Below the pieces are notes generated by a model, which saw only the letters and a program-made list of their open reading frames with translations, did not search any database and was not told the DNA's origin. Below are positions 16,090 through 24,812 of a DNA stretch of 64,000 bases, in pieces. This stretch comes from Aneurinibacillus sp. REN35 (lineage in GTDB: Bacteria; Bacillota; Bacilli; Aneurinibacillales; Aneurinibacillaceae). Numbering within the stretch: the first letter of the stretch is position 1; each line of letters starts with the position of its first letter. The stretch spans positions 62,001 to 126,000 of the forward strand of contig NZ_JBFTXJ020000003.1 in assembly GCF_041379945.2 (NCBI RefSeq), written 5' to 3'. A program made the translations under genes and the position numbers.

Positions 16090-18045
16090 ATGTACATAAT
16101 GAGAAACTGGTCCGTAAAACGCAAGCTGTTTTCCGCATTGTTCGTCGTTGTATGCGGGTCTGTGCTGCTTCTCCTCTTAAATGAGTGGTCAAAAAGTCAA
16201 CTCCTGTCTGCCTCGGCGGAGAAAGACATAGCCAATCAGAAAATTAGGATGACGCAGGGAATTGTACTGGCGATGGCGGAGGCGCAGCGTAGTGCATCAG
16301 AGACGTTGCATAAACCTGACAAGACGAAGGCAGATGAGGTGCTAAAACAAGTAGATAAGGCACAGCAGACACTTGAGAGAATGCAGAAAGAGGTAAAGAC
16401 TTCAGAAGAGCAAAAAATAATAAAGGAAGCCGTAGCCTTAACCGCAACATATAAGAGCTTCTTTAGCGGTGTTTATCAAATTGAAGAAAGTCTTGGAAAA
16501 GTTGCACAGACAAAAAACATCCCAGCTCATCATACGCTACGTATACAGCTAGAAAGCCAGATTGCACAGAGTGGCAATTCTTCAGCAATTGCTCCGCTGC
16601 TTACGGTAAAGCGTCTTGAAAATGAGTATGTATATGAGCAAGGAAAGAAAAATACGCCGGAAATGCAGAAGGCGCTAATCCAACTGAAACAGGCAATGCC
16701 CACGCTTGCTCCTTCTATAGATAAGTACAGGGTAGCGTATGAAAAGCTTGTGTATGCTGTGGAGAATGAAAAAGTAATGATTGCGATGTATCATGATGCG
16801 GCTGACAAAATGAATCCGCTGACCGCGTCCATTCAAAAAGCGGCCCTGGCACAATATGAAGCAGCAGAAAGTCGAGAGAAATCTGCGATTACGGTCATGA
16901 AGTGGTTACCGCCGTTGGTAACCGGTCTTATTCTTTTGTTGACTGTGTTGTTTATGCTCTATATTAATCGTGGAATCCAGCAGTCCATTCAGCGCTTGCT
17001 ATCTTTTGCTGAACGTTTGAAGCAGGGGGATCTGCGGGAAGAGAGCTTCGAGTATACGAATGACGAATTGGGACGATTGGCTAGAACATTTGATGAGGTG
17101 CGTGAATCACTGCGCCAAATTATTGAATCATTGAATAGAGATGCTCAGATTATAAATCAATCTTCCACCAATCTAACGACTGTTTTTCATCATTTTTCAT
17201 CACAAAGTCAGGAGACGGCAGGCAGTATCGATTTTATTGCTCATCATGCTGCCGATCAGAAAGAGATCAGCGGTCAATTTGCGGCGTTAATGGAAGAATG
17301 GCAGCAGGATATGGGTGAAATTACTATACAGACAGAGCAGGCAGGGGTAAAAGTAAAAGAGCAGGGGGACATTACGAAGCGCGGGGTACAGGCACTGGGG
17401 AATCTAGCTAAGGCAACGAATGCCAGTTATGCATTGTTTCAAAAAATTGAAGAAGCCGTGGAAGAATTGGATGCCAAGTCACAAAACATTGAGAAAATTA
17501 CCAGTGCAATTAGCGGCATTGCTGAACAGACGAATCTGCTTGCGCTTAATGCGTCCATTGAGGCAGCTCGTGCAGGAGAAGCGGGAAAGGGCTTCAGTGT
17601 GGTGGCAGAAGAAGTGCGTAAGCTGGCGGAACAATCTCAGCAATCCGCCCACGAGATTCAGCATTTCATCGAAGAGATGAAAAAGCAGGTAAGCGGTGCG
17701 GTTCACTCGGTGCGAGCAGCGGAGAGCCAGTTTGAACAGCAGAAGAAAGAACAAAGCAGCACCCGTCATGTGTTCGAGGCGACGCAGGAAGGAATGCAAG
17801 TCATCGAATCATTCACGGCAGTGACCGGAGAACTCGTGAAGAAGATGAATCAGCAAAAAACCAAACTGTTGGAGTATATTAGTACGATTAGATTATCCTC
17901 ACAAGAAATGGCCGAATCAACAGCACAGTTGGCAAGTGCAAGCGAGCAGCAGGCAGTAGCGCTGCAGGAGATCTCAGACAGCGCTGATGAGCTGCATGGT
18001 CTTGCTGACTCGATCGTACGTCAAGGTGAGAAATTCGCACTGTAG
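16090..18045 (+). CDS. Methyl-accepting chemotaxis protein
   Basis: 651 residues with the usual chemoreceptor order: a first membrane helix (about 12-32), an extracytoplasmic helical sensor of about 240 residues without an obvious Cache fold, a second membrane helix (about 275-297), a HAMP linker (about 298-350) and the signalling domain with the hairpin tip around the highly conserved [21 protein letters not shown]. The protein reports an unknown ligand to CheW/CheA. The start is either the ATG at 16090 (AGGAG five bases before) or 16099. The gene stands alone, with no che genes nearby. Confidence 0.92.
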   Translation: MYIMRNWSVKRKLFSALFVVVCGSVLLLLLNEWSKSQLLSASAEKDIANQKIRMTQGIVLAMAEAQRSASETLHKPDKTKADEVLKQVDKAQQTLERMQKEVKTSEEQKIIKEAVALTATYKSFFSGVYQIEESLGKVAQTKNIPAHHTLRIQLESQIAQSGNSSAIAPLLTVKRLENEYVYEQGKKNTPEMQKALIQLKQAMPTLAPSIDKYRVAYEKLVYAVENEKVMIAMYHDAADKMNPLTASIQKAALAQYEAAESREKSAITVMKWLPPLVTGLILLLTVLFMLYINRGIQQSIQRLLSFAERLKQGDLREESFEYTNDELGRLARTFDEVRESLRQIIESLNRDAQIINQSSTNLTTVFHHFSSQSQETAGSIDFIAHHAADQKEISGQFAALMEEWQQDMGEITIQTEQAGVKVKEQGDITKRGVQALGNLAKATNASYALFQKIEEAVEELDAKSQNIEKITSAISGIAEQTNLLALNASIEAARAGEAGKGFSVVAEEVRKLAEQSQQSAHEIQHFIEEMKKQVSGAVHSVRAAESQFEQQKKEQSSTRHVFEATQEGMQVIESFTAVTGELVKKMNQQKTKLLEYISTIRLSSQEMAESTAQLASASEQQAVALQEISDSADELHGLADSIVRQGEKFAL

Positions 18046-18062
18046 ATAACGGGAGGAAGGAT

Positions 18063-18197
18063 ATGCAAGAATACGTTGGAACTTGTATGATATGCAAAAA
18101 AGATATATATTGCCATGATGGTTTTATTGGTGGTGTTGTTCTGGAGGCGGGGAATTTGGTATGCTTTTCCTGCTATGAAGAAGAGGAATCTCCATAA
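18063..18197 (+). CDS. 44-aa zinc-ribbon microprotein
   Basis: Not recognised by name. The 44-residue frame begins MQEYVGTCMICKKD and has CxxC pairs at Cys8/Cys11 and Cys34/Cys37 separated by 22 residues, a typical small zinc ribbon or treble-clef layout, with an acidic tail EEEESP. GGGAGGAAGG lies a few bases upstream, and a terminator follows. It starts 17 bases after the chemoreceptor stop and is probably co-transcribed with it. Such peptides may be protein-binding adaptors, but no function is claimed. Confidence 0.65.
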   Translation: MQEYVGTCMICKKDIYCHDGFIGGVVLEAGNLVCFSCYEEEESP

Positions 18198-18212
18198 ATG
18201 AAGAAAGTACAG

Positions 18213-18247
18213 AAAGGACCTCGGACATGATATCCGGGGTCCCTTTT
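18213..18247. terminator. Intrinsic terminator
   Basis: AAAGGACCTCGGA pairs imperfectly with TCCGGGGTCCCTTT. It is followed by T residues and lies between two convergent microprotein genes. Confidence 0.7.
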
Positions 18248-18260
18248 GCACTGTGCGTGT

Positions 18261-18347
18261 TTAGCTTTGTTCCTTTGCTTCGGTAAGGATGCGGGTGATT
18301 TCATACACACTTGGGAACTCCCATTCTTTCCACTCCATTTCATCCAT
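18261..18347 (-). CDS. 28-aa Trp-rich acidic microprotein
   Basis: A very short frame, MDEMEWKEWEFPSVYE then ITRILTEAKEQS. AAGGAGAT is placed eight bases before the ATG, an optimal ribosome binding site that would be unlikely by chance in front of such a frame, and a terminator follows the stop. Two Trp and many Glu residues suggest an amphipathic helix. Function unknown. Confidence 0.45.
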   Translation of the reverse strand: MDEMEWKEWEFPSVYEITRILTEAKEQS

Positions 18348-18436
18348 TAATGCCCATCTCCTTTCTTGCAGTTTAGGTTATATCAACGTATACTCAATGA
18401 ATAAACAAGGAAGAGGTTCTAGAAGCTTTCATCAGG

Positions 18437-18455
18437 TAAGTGAATTTATCACTTA
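18437..18455. promoter_or_regulatory. Inverted repeat upstream of the aldolase gene
   Basis: TAAGTGA-attta-TCACTTA is a perfect 7-bp arm repeat. Candidate operator, about 85 bases before the aldolase start. Confidence 0.35.
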
Positions 18456-18474
18456 GTCTTTACTAGTTTACCCA

Positions 18475-18518
18475 AAGCAGGTTTATTTATTCCATTTTTA
18501 CAAGATATAAGCCTGCTT
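18475..18518 (+). other. Leader hairpin before the aldolase gene
   Basis: AAGCAGGTTTAT and ATAAGCCTGCTT can pair over 12 bases with one mismatch around a loop of about 20 bases, ending 20 bases before the aldolase start. There is no T-run. It may be an operator or an mRNA leader structure. Confidence 0.35.
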
Positions 18519-18537
18519 ATGTAGAAGAGGGGCGACG

Positions 18538-19236
18538 ATGGATAAAATTAAACGAGCGAATGAAATTGTAGAAGTAGGGCGCCGTCTATACGGCAGCGGA
18601 TTTGTTGCGGCAAATGATGGTAATATTAGTGTGCGTATTGACCCTGAGCATGTGATGATTACGCCAAGTGGGGTAAGCAAAGGCTTCATGGATGAAGCAT
18701 CTATGATTATAGTGCATCTTGCCTCTGGTGAAGTAGTGGAAGGTACAGGACGCCCGTCTACTGAAGGTGCCATGCATTTTGATATATACCGACATCGACC
18801 GGATGTGCAGGCCATTGTACATGCCCATCCACCTACGGCTACAGGGTTTGCAGTGGCAGGTATTCCTCTTGATCAATTGGCGATGCCGGAGTTGATTGTT
18901 AGTATGGGGGTGATTCCTCTTGCGCCCTATGCTACGCCTGGAACAGACCAGCTGCCAGCTTCGCTCAGACCGTTTTATCAAGAGCATGATGCGATTTTGT
19001 TAGCGAACCACGGGGCTGTGACGATGGGTACTACGCTTACGGATGCGCTATTTAAGATGGAATCTGTAGAGATGTGTGCCAAAATTCTATTTACCGCGCG
19101 TATGCTTGGACGTGTGCGTGAGTTATCGGATGAGCAGGTAGAAGAATTGGTGGATGCCCGTTCCTTTTATGGGCTCAAGGGTGCTCATCCAGGTAAAAGC
19201 ATTATTGATCAACGTCGTAATAAGGGGAAAGAATGA
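18538..19236 (+). CDS. Class II aldolase/adducin family sugar-phosphate aldolase
   Basis: 232 residues. The fold and motifs match the FucA/RhaD/AraD/MtnB class II aldolase family: a phosphate-binding [13 protein letters not shown] (about 21-33), zinc ligands in [11 protein letters not shown] (about 98-108), a catalytic Glu nearby (PELIV) and the third His in [11 protein letters not shown]. It is coupled by a four-base overlap to an MtnA-type isomerase. That pairing without other methionine-salvage genes suggests cleavage of a 5-deoxyribulose-1-phosphate-like or 5-methylthioribulose-1-phosphate substrate (the DHAP shunt or DrdAI route) rather than fuculose use. MtnB dehydratase is an alternative. 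Confidence 0.75.
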   Translation: MDKIKRANEIVEVGRRLYGSGFVAANDGNISVRIDPEHVMITPSGVSKGFMDEASMIIVHLASGEVVEGTGRPSTEGAMHFDIYRHRPDVQAIVHAHPPTATGFAVAGIPLDQLAMPELIVSMGVIPLAPYATPGTDQLPASLRPFYQEHDAILLANHGAVTMGTTLTDALFKMESVEMCAKILFTARMLGRVRELSDEQVEELVDARSFYGLKGAHPGKSIIDQRRNKGKE

Positions 19237-20294
19237 TGACACAAACATATGAACCGCTTCAGTCCGTACGCTGGGAAGGTGATCAGCTTATTTTGCTTGA
19301 TCAAACGCTGCTTCCCGAAAAAGCTGAATACCTTATTTTATCTGATGTAAAACAAGTATGGGATGCAATCGAGAGACTAAAGGTTCGGGGTGCTCCCGCA
19401 ATCGGCATTACTGCTGCCTACGGCGTATATGTCGCAGTGCGAAATGCTGAAGAGGAGCAAGCGGAAGCTCTCATAGCAGAAGTGAAAAAGCAGGCTGATT
19501 ATCTTGCCACTTCCCGCCCGACAGCCGTGAATTTATTTTGGGCGTTGAAGCGAATGGTACGTTGTGCAGAACAATCTCTGGCGGCAGGAAACTCCGCAGT
19601 AGAGATTAAGCATGCATTATTACAAGAAGCGCAGGATATTCAGGCAGAGGATGAGGCGGTATGCCGAGCTATTGGTGAGCATGCGCTTACATTATTTGTA
19701 GACGGTATGGGGGTATTAACGCACTGCAATGCGGGTGGGCTTGCTACGGCAAAATACGGAACAGCAACAGCTCCAATGTATCTCGCCCATGAGAGAGGAT
19801 GGAATCTTAAAGTATTTGCTGATGAAACACGTCCGGTGCTGCAGGGAGCGCGACTGACTGCATATGAGCTGCAGCAGGCAGGAGTTGATGTGACGTTGAT
19901 TTGCGATAATATGGCTGCCAAAGTTATGGCAAACGGCTGGGTGCAGGCTGTTATCGTAGGAACAGACCGTGTAGCAGCCAACGGTGATGTTGCTAACAAA
20001 ATTGGTACATACGGGCTGGCTGTATTGGCTCGTGCTCACAATATTCCTTTCTATGTCGCAGCTCCCCTTTCATCTATTGATGTAGATACACCGACAGGCA
20101 AAGAAATTCCGATTGAAGAGCGTGAAGCCGATGAGATTATTCGCGGACTTGGACGGCAGGTAGCTCCTTTAGATATTAAGGTATATAATCCGGCATTCGA
20201 TGTTACACCGAATGAGTATGTAACAGCCATTATTACTGAAAAAGGCATCATACGCGCTCCGTATATAGAGAGTGTACGCTCACTTTTTAAATAA
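19233..20294 (+). CDS. mtnA: MtnA-type (methylthioribose-1-phosphate / 5-deoxyribose-1-phosphate) isomerase
   Basis: 353 residues, the normal length for MtnA of the eIF2B-alpha-like isomerase family. Motifs include [16 protein letters not shown] (about 50-65), [14 protein letters not shown] (about 165-178, with the catalytic cysteine), [13 protein letters not shown], and the [17 protein letters not shown] segment. It isomerises an aldose-1-phosphate to the ketose-1-phosphate. The aldolase encoded just upstream would then split the product. In DHAP-shunt loci the same enzyme works on 5-deoxyribose-1-phosphate, so the name mtnA marks the family, not a proven substrate. Confidence 0.85.
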   Translation: MMTQTYEPLQSVRWEGDQLILLDQTLLPEKAEYLILSDVKQVWDAIERLKVRGAPAIGITAAYGVYVAVRNAEEEQAEALIAEVKKQADYLATSRPTAVNLFWALKRMVRCAEQSLAAGNSAVEIKHALLQEAQDIQAEDEAVCRAIGEHALTLFVDGMGVLTHCNAGGLATAKYGTATAPMYLAHERGWNLKVFADETRPVLQGARLTAYELQQAGVDVTLICDNMAAKVMANGWVQAVIVGTDRVAANGDVANKIGTYGLAVLARAHNIPFYVAAPLSSIDVDTPTGKEIPIEEREADEIIRGLGRQVAPLDIKVYNPAFDVTPNEYVTAIITEKGIIRAPYIESVRSLFK

Positions 20295-20400
20295 CATGTT
20301 ATAACGGTAAAATCAGTGATAATCATCACATCATTAGGGACAGGCTTCAGGTATACTAGTCTATGTGAGAAATGAAGCATCAGTAAAGGAGAGTGCACAC

Positions 20401-20769
20401 ATGAGCACAGTAGAACCAAGCTTATATGAACGACTTGGCGGACAAGAGGCCATCGCTAAAGTAGTGGATGTATTCTATGATCGCATTCTAGCAGATGATA
20501 CTGTTAACGGCTTCTTTAAAAACACCGACATGGAAAAGCAGCGTCGCCACCAGACATTGTTCATTTCATTTGCTCTCGGCGGTCCGAATCAATACTCAGG
20601 TAAAAGCATGGAAAAGGCCCATGAAGGCATGAATATTCAGCATGAGCACTTTATGACCATTGTAAGTCACCTGGCAGCTTCCTTGAAAGAGTTCGGTGTA
20701 TCAGACGAGGATATTCAGACGATTGCACAGAAGCTTGCACCAATGGAAGAGAGTATCATTGAAAAATAA
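20401..20769 (+). CDS. Truncated haemoglobin, group I type
   Basis: 122 residues with the 2-on-2 truncated globin pattern: YERLGGQEAIAKVVDVFYDRIL at the start (B10 Tyr region in FYDRIL), the RRHQTLFISFALGG segment with the proximal E-helix motif, and HEHFMTIVSHL near the F/G region with a His that can ligate haem. These proteins bind O2 or NO and often protect against nitrosative stress. The longer frame to 20365 is unsupported. AAAGGAGAG lies just before the ATG at 20401. It has its own terminator. Confidence 0.85.
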   Translation: MSTVEPSLYERLGGQEAIAKVVDVFYDRILADDTVNGFFKNTDMEKQRRHQTLFISFALGGPNQYSGKSMEKAHEGMNIQHEHFMTIVSHLAASLKEFGVSDEDIQTIAQKLAPMEESIIEK

Positions 20770-20785
20770 TTTTATCTAAAAATCG

Positions 20786-20822
20786 AAAGAACTGTGTAGA
20801 AATTTCTATGCAGTTCTTTTTT
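20786..20822 (+). terminator. Intrinsic terminator after truncated haemoglobin
   Basis: AAAGAACTG...CAGTTCTTT with a GTAGAAA/TTTCTAT inner stem and a T-run. Confidence 0.85.
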
Positions 20823-20916
20823 GTTACAGTTTTGTTGATATAATGAGACCGAATACGTGGAAAAGTATAGATGCTGATATATAATGTAAATAGTTAGAAA
20901 AAACAGGAGAATAGGT

Positions 20917-22590
20917 ATGATTCATAATCGCTATTATCGCATCTTTGTTATTGTATCCATGACGATCCGTTTTTTTCTTCAGATATGGTGGTTTCATCGC
21001 ACACATCGCAGCACGGGACGAACAGAAGCGCGGGAACAATGGGAAGCTCTGGTAGCGAAGCAGGCGCGTGAATATAAGCGGACAGCGCTTAAGTTGGGCG
21101 GCTTGCTGATTAAGATGGGGCAATTTCTCAGTACGCGGGCAGATATTATGCCTCGAGCTTTTACTGTTGAATTAACCGATCTAACAGACCGGGTTCCATC
21201 CATTCCTTGGGAGAAGAGCAAGGTCATTATTGAACAAGAGTTAAACCAGCCGATAGAGAATGTGTTTATGTCACTATCTGAACGTCCGGTTGCCTCAGCC
21301 TCTATTGGTGAAGTATATGAAGGACAGCTATATAACGGCGAGAGAATAGCGCTTAAAGTACAGCGTGCCGGCATTGAGAAAATTATTGATGCTGATTTTG
21401 CGGCGACAAGGGTAGTGGTGCGGCTTGCCAAACGTTTTACTCGCTTTGGTAAGAACATGGACCTGAATGCGCTGTATCGTGAATTGCACCGTACAATCTC
21501 GCGTGAGTTGGACTTTCGCAAGGAGTATGCGCATGCCAAGCGGTTTGCACAGATGTATGAGAACAATCCGGCTATACAAGTTCCACGCTATTATGAGGAG
21601 TGGATGACCCGTCGCATTCTTGTAATGGAATGGGTGGAAGGTGCCAAGGTCGTTGATCATGCCTTCCTTGATGCGCATGGGATTGACCGGAATGTACTGG
21701 TGCAGCGTCTGACCGATTTGTTTTTGCAGCAGGTGCTTCTTCACGGCTTCTTCCATGCGGATCTACATCCGGGCAACGTATTTATTCGTTCAGACGGAAC
21801 CATTGTCCTGCTTGATTTTGGCATGGTGGGTGAGATTAAGCAGGAAGCACGCCAGCATATCCAGACGCTTATTCAAGCCGTTGTGTTAAAGGATTACGAG
21901 TTGATGGTGCAAGCGCTTGATTCCCTGCAATTCCTTACGCCGCAGGCTGATCGAGAGCAGGTGAAGGTAGCGCTGCAGGTTGGATTGGAGATGTACTTTA
22001 ATCGTGCATTTGAGGCACTTGATGACGAAGTAATCGAAGAAATTCAGTTGCAAATTCAGGATTTTGTGCAGGCTCAGCCGATTCAATTACCGGCAGAGTA
22101 TGCCTTTTTGGGGCGGGCGGTCAGCACGGTGGTAGGTGTAGTAACCACGATTAAACCGGATGTTGATTTCTTGGAAGTGGGTCGTCCCGTTGTTTCTGAA
22201 TGGCTGAATCAACAGGAGACAAAACAGAGCAATCGCCGTATCGCTTTTCAACTCCTCCAAGATGTTGCCCGGGAAATGGCGGCATTGCCCCGTCAGATTA
22301 ATCGATATATTGATATGTCGGCGGAGGCGGAATACCGGAAACGCAGAGTAAAGGAGACGGAACGCTGGCTTATGCATTATCGAAGCCGTCAGCAAGCCGC
22401 ACTTGTCTTTGCGTTTGGAGGCTGGATTGGTGTTGTTGCACTATGGATGACGGGACACGCAGTAGAAACGTATATTAGCGGAAGTATTACTGTACTTGCA
22501 CTGCAGCAGTGGATAATGGCATATCGCAAAGCCGGTAAGCTGCTAAAAGAGCAGGTAGGAGAACCAGGAAGTAGGGGTGATCTAAGGTGA
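20917..22590 (+). CDS. ABC1/UbiB family atypical kinase
   Basis: 557 residues. The kinase-like core has the family's KxGQ loop in IKMGQFLSTRAD (about 68-80), the ASIGEVYEG and LKVQRAGIE segments, an LVMEWVEG hinge, the HADLHPGNVF catalytic loop and a DFGMVGE metal motif. The C-terminus has two membrane helices (about 485-540). UbiB-type proteins are atypical ATPases linked to quinone and lipid handling. It overlaps the next small gene by four bases and heads a three-gene operon. The first 20 residues are hydrophobic. Confidence 0.9.
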   Translation: MIHNRYYRIFVIVSMTIRFFLQIWWFHRTHRSTGRTEAREQWEALVAKQAREYKRTALKLGGLLIKMGQFLSTRADIMPRAFTVELTDLTDRVPSIPWEKSKVIIEQELNQPIENVFMSLSERPVASASIGEVYEGQLYNGERIALKVQRAGIEKIIDADFAATRVVVRLAKRFTRFGKNMDLNALYRELHRTISRELDFRKEYAHAKRFAQMYENNPAIQVPRYYEEWMTRRILVMEWVEGAKVVDHAFLDAHGIDRNVLVQRLTDLFLQQVLLHGFFHADLHPGNVFIRSDGTIVLLDFGMVGEIKQEARQHIQTLIQAVVLKDYELMVQALDSLQFLTPQADREQVKVALQVGLEMYFNRAFEALDDEVIEEIQLQIQDFVQAQPIQLPAEYAFLGRAVSTVVGVVTTIKPDVDFLEVGRPVVSEWLNQQETKQSNRRIAFQLLQDVAREMAALPRQINRYIDMSAEAEYRKRRVKETERWLMHYRSRQQAALVFAFGGWIGVVALWMTGHAVETYISGSITVLALQQWIMAYRKAGKLLKEQVGEPGSRGDLR

Positions 22591-22835
22591 ACGAAAACAA
22601 TGGAGAAGAAAAGGTATATAAGCAGGCGGCACAAAAATGCGGCCGACTGGAGTTTAAAGTGGAAGGGTTAAAGGATGGATACCGTTTCACCATCCGGGGA
22701 GATGAGGAGAAAGTAAAGGAACAGCGAAGAGTAGGTGCTTCATTCGTTAATTTTTCTCGCCAAGCACAGCGGGCAGGCTGGTGGATTCCGTGGCCGATTC
22801 GTATGCTGCTCCGATTTTGGAGCCGCTATAAATAG
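22587..22835 (+). CDS. 82-aa protein translationally coupled to the ABC1 kinase
   Basis: Not recognised. The GTG start overlaps the previous stop (GTGA). The first 55 residues are charged and beta-like (LEFKVEGLKDGYRFTIRGDEE), and the last 25 are hydrophobic and aromatic (RAGWWIPWPIRMLLRFW) with basic residues, probably a peripheral or re-entrant membrane end. The strict coupling to the kinase suggests that the two proteins act together. It is followed 14 bases later by the methyltransferase-like gene. Confidence 0.65.
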   Translation: MNENNGEEKVYKQAAQKCGRLEFKVEGLKDGYRFTIRGDEEKVKEQRRVGASFVNFSRQAQRAGWWIPWPIRMLLRFWSRYK

Positions 22836-22849
22836 ACAGGGGGATAGGT

Positions 22850-23662
22850 ATGTTTCTACACCGTATTCTTAATCCATTCTTTTACCATATACGTTCACGG
22901 CTTCAATGGCGCCGTGCAGGCTATACGATTGCATCTCCCGGAGTCACGGTTGATTTCGTTGGAGAAGCATCTACGCAGTGGGAGCGGTTATATGAAGCAT
23001 ATCCGATTAAAAAGTGGGCCGACAATATGGATCGGCCTCTTTTTATGCGCAATCTGTTAGTGTTGGATTGGCTTGATCAACTTCGTCCCATGCTTCCGAA
23101 TGAGATATCTGCATTATCATGGCTTGATATCGGTAGTAAAAATTTCGATTATGCCTATGCGTTTCGTGCTTTTCAGGAAGGGATTAGCGCTGAACAAAAA
23201 GAACTGACCGGCATTGAACTGGACGGATACCGGGTATATCGAGACCTGCACAGTCGGTATGACCATGCAGCATACCATGCAAAACGAACAGATGCCCGCT
23301 ATGTAGTCGGAGATGTATTGAATACATCGCTCTCACCTGCGGATATGGTCAGCTTGTTTTTTCCATTTGTGTTTGTAAAGCCGCTGCTGTTATGGGGGCT
23401 TGCTATGCGTGACTACCAGCCGCAGGCAATATATGAGCGTGCATTAGCGTTAATTAATCCAGGGGGCTGGCTGTTCATTTTAAATCAGGGTGAAGAAGAA
23501 GCGAAGGCATCACGCCGCTTACTGCTGCAATGCCAGGAGCAAGCGGGGGATCTTGTACTTCTGCAAGCAGGACAGTTGAAATGCCGTATGGTACACTACC
23601 CTGCCGATGTACACTTCTTTCTTGTGAAAAGAGAGGAAACAAAAAGCGAGCAGATCGTATAG
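22850..23662 (+). CDS. Class I SAM-dependent methyltransferase-like protein
   Basis: 270 residues. A Rossmann-like nucleotide loop is visible as LSWLDIGSKNFDYAYAF (about 88-105) with a following acidic residue in TGIELDGY (about 122-130), and later VVGDVLNTSL and NPGGWLFILNQGE, the usual order for class I methyltransferases. The first glycine-rich motif reads IGSKN and not the usual GxGxG, so binding of SAM is not certain. The N-terminal 25 residues are basic and aromatic. It is the last gene of the operon with the ABC1 kinase, for which a quinone or lipid role may be guessed. Confidence 0.65.
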   Translation: MFLHRILNPFFYHIRSRLQWRRAGYTIASPGVTVDFVGEASTQWERLYEAYPIKKWADNMDRPLFMRNLLVLDWLDQLRPMLPNEISALSWLDIGSKNFDYAYAFRAFQEGISAEQKELTGIELDGYRVYRDLHSRYDHAAYHAKRTDARYVVGDVLNTSLSPADMVSLFFPFVFVKPLLLWGLAMRDYQPQAIYERALALINPGGWLFILNQGEEEAKASRRLLLQCQEQAGDLVLLQAGQLKCRMVHYPADVHFFLVKREETKSEQIV

Positions 23663-23687
23663 AAGTTCTGCTCACTTTTATAACAGT

Positions 23688-24614
23688 CTATCGGGTGTCA
23701 GCGGACGCTGCGCTTTCTTTGACAGCGGCTGCTTTTTTTGCTTGAAGTCGCGCCCATCTCGCATACAACAAGTCAACGAGCTTCACCGTTCCATATCCAA
23801 GTGCCATGCCTGCAATGACATCAATAATCCAATGGATCTCAAGATACATTGTCGAGAAGATGACCAGTGAGCAGTATGTCACCATCATGCGGCGGAATAG
23901 TTTTCCCTTCTCCCGCAGTGCCAACAGCAGGATTGCAAAAGAGACGGATGTATGCATGCTTGGAAAGCAGTTCATCGACCATAATGCGGCTTGCTCAGGC
24001 GTAAAATTACGTGCCATACCGTCTGGATGGCCGAGCACATACCACACCTCCTGCAGCAGCACCGTTGTATAGAATGGTACAATAATAGGGAGCTGGAGCG
24101 TGTGGCTTGATAGAACATAACGCAGCATTTTTCCAGTGTCTCGCGTCAGAAAGGAACGGATGACAGCCACCCAGAGAGCAAGCGAAAAACCGTATCCGTA
24201 CACCCAGCGCAGGAAGATGGTGAACCACTCTGGCTGATAGATGCGAAAGATTGCCGCATCATTAAATGGAATGCTGCGAAATAAGTCGTTCCAGTTAAAC
24301 CAGTGCTTAATATGATTCATCTCCCAAGAGGCGAGCACATACCAAATATACGGCGCCTTCCGGTAGGCAAAATAAAGAAGAAAAAGCAAAAGTACACCCT
24401 TCGGCAGAAAGGAGAGCCATGATACCTGCTTTTGATCTTTTGTAAAATCAATTAGCATAATTCCGAGAAATAGCCAATTGAAAATAATCCAATTTTCCAC
24501 GGTAGAAATATTCCATACAGTGGCTCCAAAGCATATAAACAGCACAATAAGCATAATACGCCGTGCTAAAGGAATATCTCCGAGGCCTCGCAAGACCGAC
24601 AGTACTTGTTGCAA
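23688..24614 (-). CDS. PAP2-superfamily integral membrane phosphatase
   Basis: 308 residues with about six membrane segments. The three phosphatase motifs are recognisable: NCFPSMHTSVSFAI (PSMH) near 210 and TMYLEIHWIIDVIAG (His and Asp) near 260, while the first KX6RP motif is not clear, as in the aureobasidin/inositol-phosphotransferase-like (PAP2_3) branch. The TTG at 24614 is taken as start because AAGAGGTG lies eight bases upstream. The ATG at 24647 has no ribosome binding site and falls about 16 bases after the -10 element. The substrate is unknown and may be a lipid phosphate. Confidence 0.75.
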   Translation of the reverse strand: MQQVLSVLRGLGDIPLARRIMLIVLFICFGATVWNISTVENWIIFNWLFLGIMLIDFTKDQKQVSWLSFLPKGVLLLFLLYFAYRKAPYIWYVLASWEMNHIKHWFNWNDLFRSIPFNDAAIFRIYQPEWFTIFLRWVYGYGFSLALWVAVIRSFLTRDTGKMLRYVLSSHTLQLPIIVPFYTTVLLQEVWYVLGHPDGMARNFTPEQAALWSMNCFPSMHTSVSFAILLLALREKGKLFRRMMVTYCSLVIFSTMYLEIHWIIDVIAGMALGYGTVKLVDLLYARWARLQAKKAAAVKESAASADTR

Positions 24615-24662
24615 TACACTGACACCTCTTATTTCTAACAGACTCATTTTTGCATGTAACTT

Positions 24663-24691
24663 ATTATACTCAATGTATATTTTTTCAACAA
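24663..24691 (-). promoter_or_regulatory. Promoter of the PAP2 gene
   Basis: Read leftward: TTGTTG, a 17-base spacer, TATAAT. A near-consensus sigma-A promoter about 50 bases before the TTG start. Confidence 0.65.
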
Positions 24692-24812
24692 TATCTCTTG
24701 CGAAAGAAAAAAGACAGATTATCTTACACAGGTAAGCTGTGAAAAAAGCATCTATAGTATGATGAATGGTATAAAAATAATGTGAGAAAGGGGGGCGGCT
24801 TAGGCAGCGGAA

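Noticed and set aside
18348-18537. Possible SAM (S-box) riboswitch before the aldolase-mtnA pair
   Set aside because: The region lacks the conserved S-box motifs and a terminator. Only simple inverted repeats are visible.
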